From an uncultured Eubacteriales bacterium (GTDB taxonomy: Bacteria; Bacillota; Clostridia; Christensenellales; Pumilibacteraceae): a DNA stretch of 5,486 nt. Shown one piece after another: positions 5,455 to 5,486 of this stretch (position 1 is its first letter; each line of letters starts with the position of its first letter). The stretch covers positions 1 through 5,486 of the forward strand of contig USBU01000094.1 of the NCBI GenBank assembly GCA_900553005.1. The letters are read 5' to 3'. The position numbers and the translations under genes were made by a program. The notes beneath the pieces were generated by a model, which searched no databases, had not been told where the DNA came from, and worked only from the letters and a program-made list of their open reading frames with translations.

Positions 5455-5486
5455 CTGTCTCTTATACACATCTCCGAGCCCACGAG
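5455..5486 (+). other. Illumina Nextera i7-side adapter (artefact)
   Basis: Positions 5455-5473 are CTGTCTCTTATACACATCT, the reverse complement of the Tn5 mosaic end. Positions 5474-5486 (CCGAGCCCACGAG) continue into the read-2 overhang, stopping two bases before its end. With the i5-side adapter at the other end in the correct orientation, the whole window looks like one tagmented molecule or a contig assembled from untrimmed reads. Confidence 0.99.

Overview
The window is a 5.4 kb piece of bacterial DNA carrying one tightly packed plus-strand phosphate operon: pstS, a fused pstC-pstA, pstB, phoU, phoB and the start of phoR. Both ends are artificial. Positions 1-51 are the Illumina Nextera i5-side adapter and 5455-5486 are the reverse complement of the i7-side adapter, so the natural DNA is about 52-5454 and phoR is cut off by the end of the molecule.

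The organism is probably from the Bacillota (Clostridia-like), most likely uncultured. The signs are a lipoprotein-type PstS, strong AAGGAG-type ribosome binding sites, moderate GC content with an AT-rich upstream region, and Firmicutes-type PstS motifs. This placement is inference; there is no marker gene.

Layout: 52-256 is an AT-rich control region with three TTTAC repeats spaced exactly 11 bp apart (a likely Pho box), a small GC hairpin, a perfect TATAAT and a strong ribosome binding site. pstS (257-1123) follows. Its two halves are in the opposite order from ordinary PstS. The SREEGSGTR-type half comes first, right after the lipobox, and the GSTS half comes last, so this looks like a circularly permuted phosphate-binding protein. 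Three bases later begins a single 616-residue permease holding both PstC and PstA. Its basic tail overlaps the first 80 nt of pstB in another frame. phoU follows after 40 nt, then phoB (TGATG stop/start overlap) and phoR (ATGA overlap).

Together the genes form a closed phosphate-control loop. PstS captures phosphate outside the membrane, PstCA and PstB import it, PhoU relays transport status to PhoR, and PhoR and PhoB would act back on the Pho box in front of pstS. The main unusual points are the permuted PstS, the PstC-PstA fusion and the out-of-frame pstCA/pstB overlap. I saw no mobile element, CRISPR array, tRNA or rRNA.
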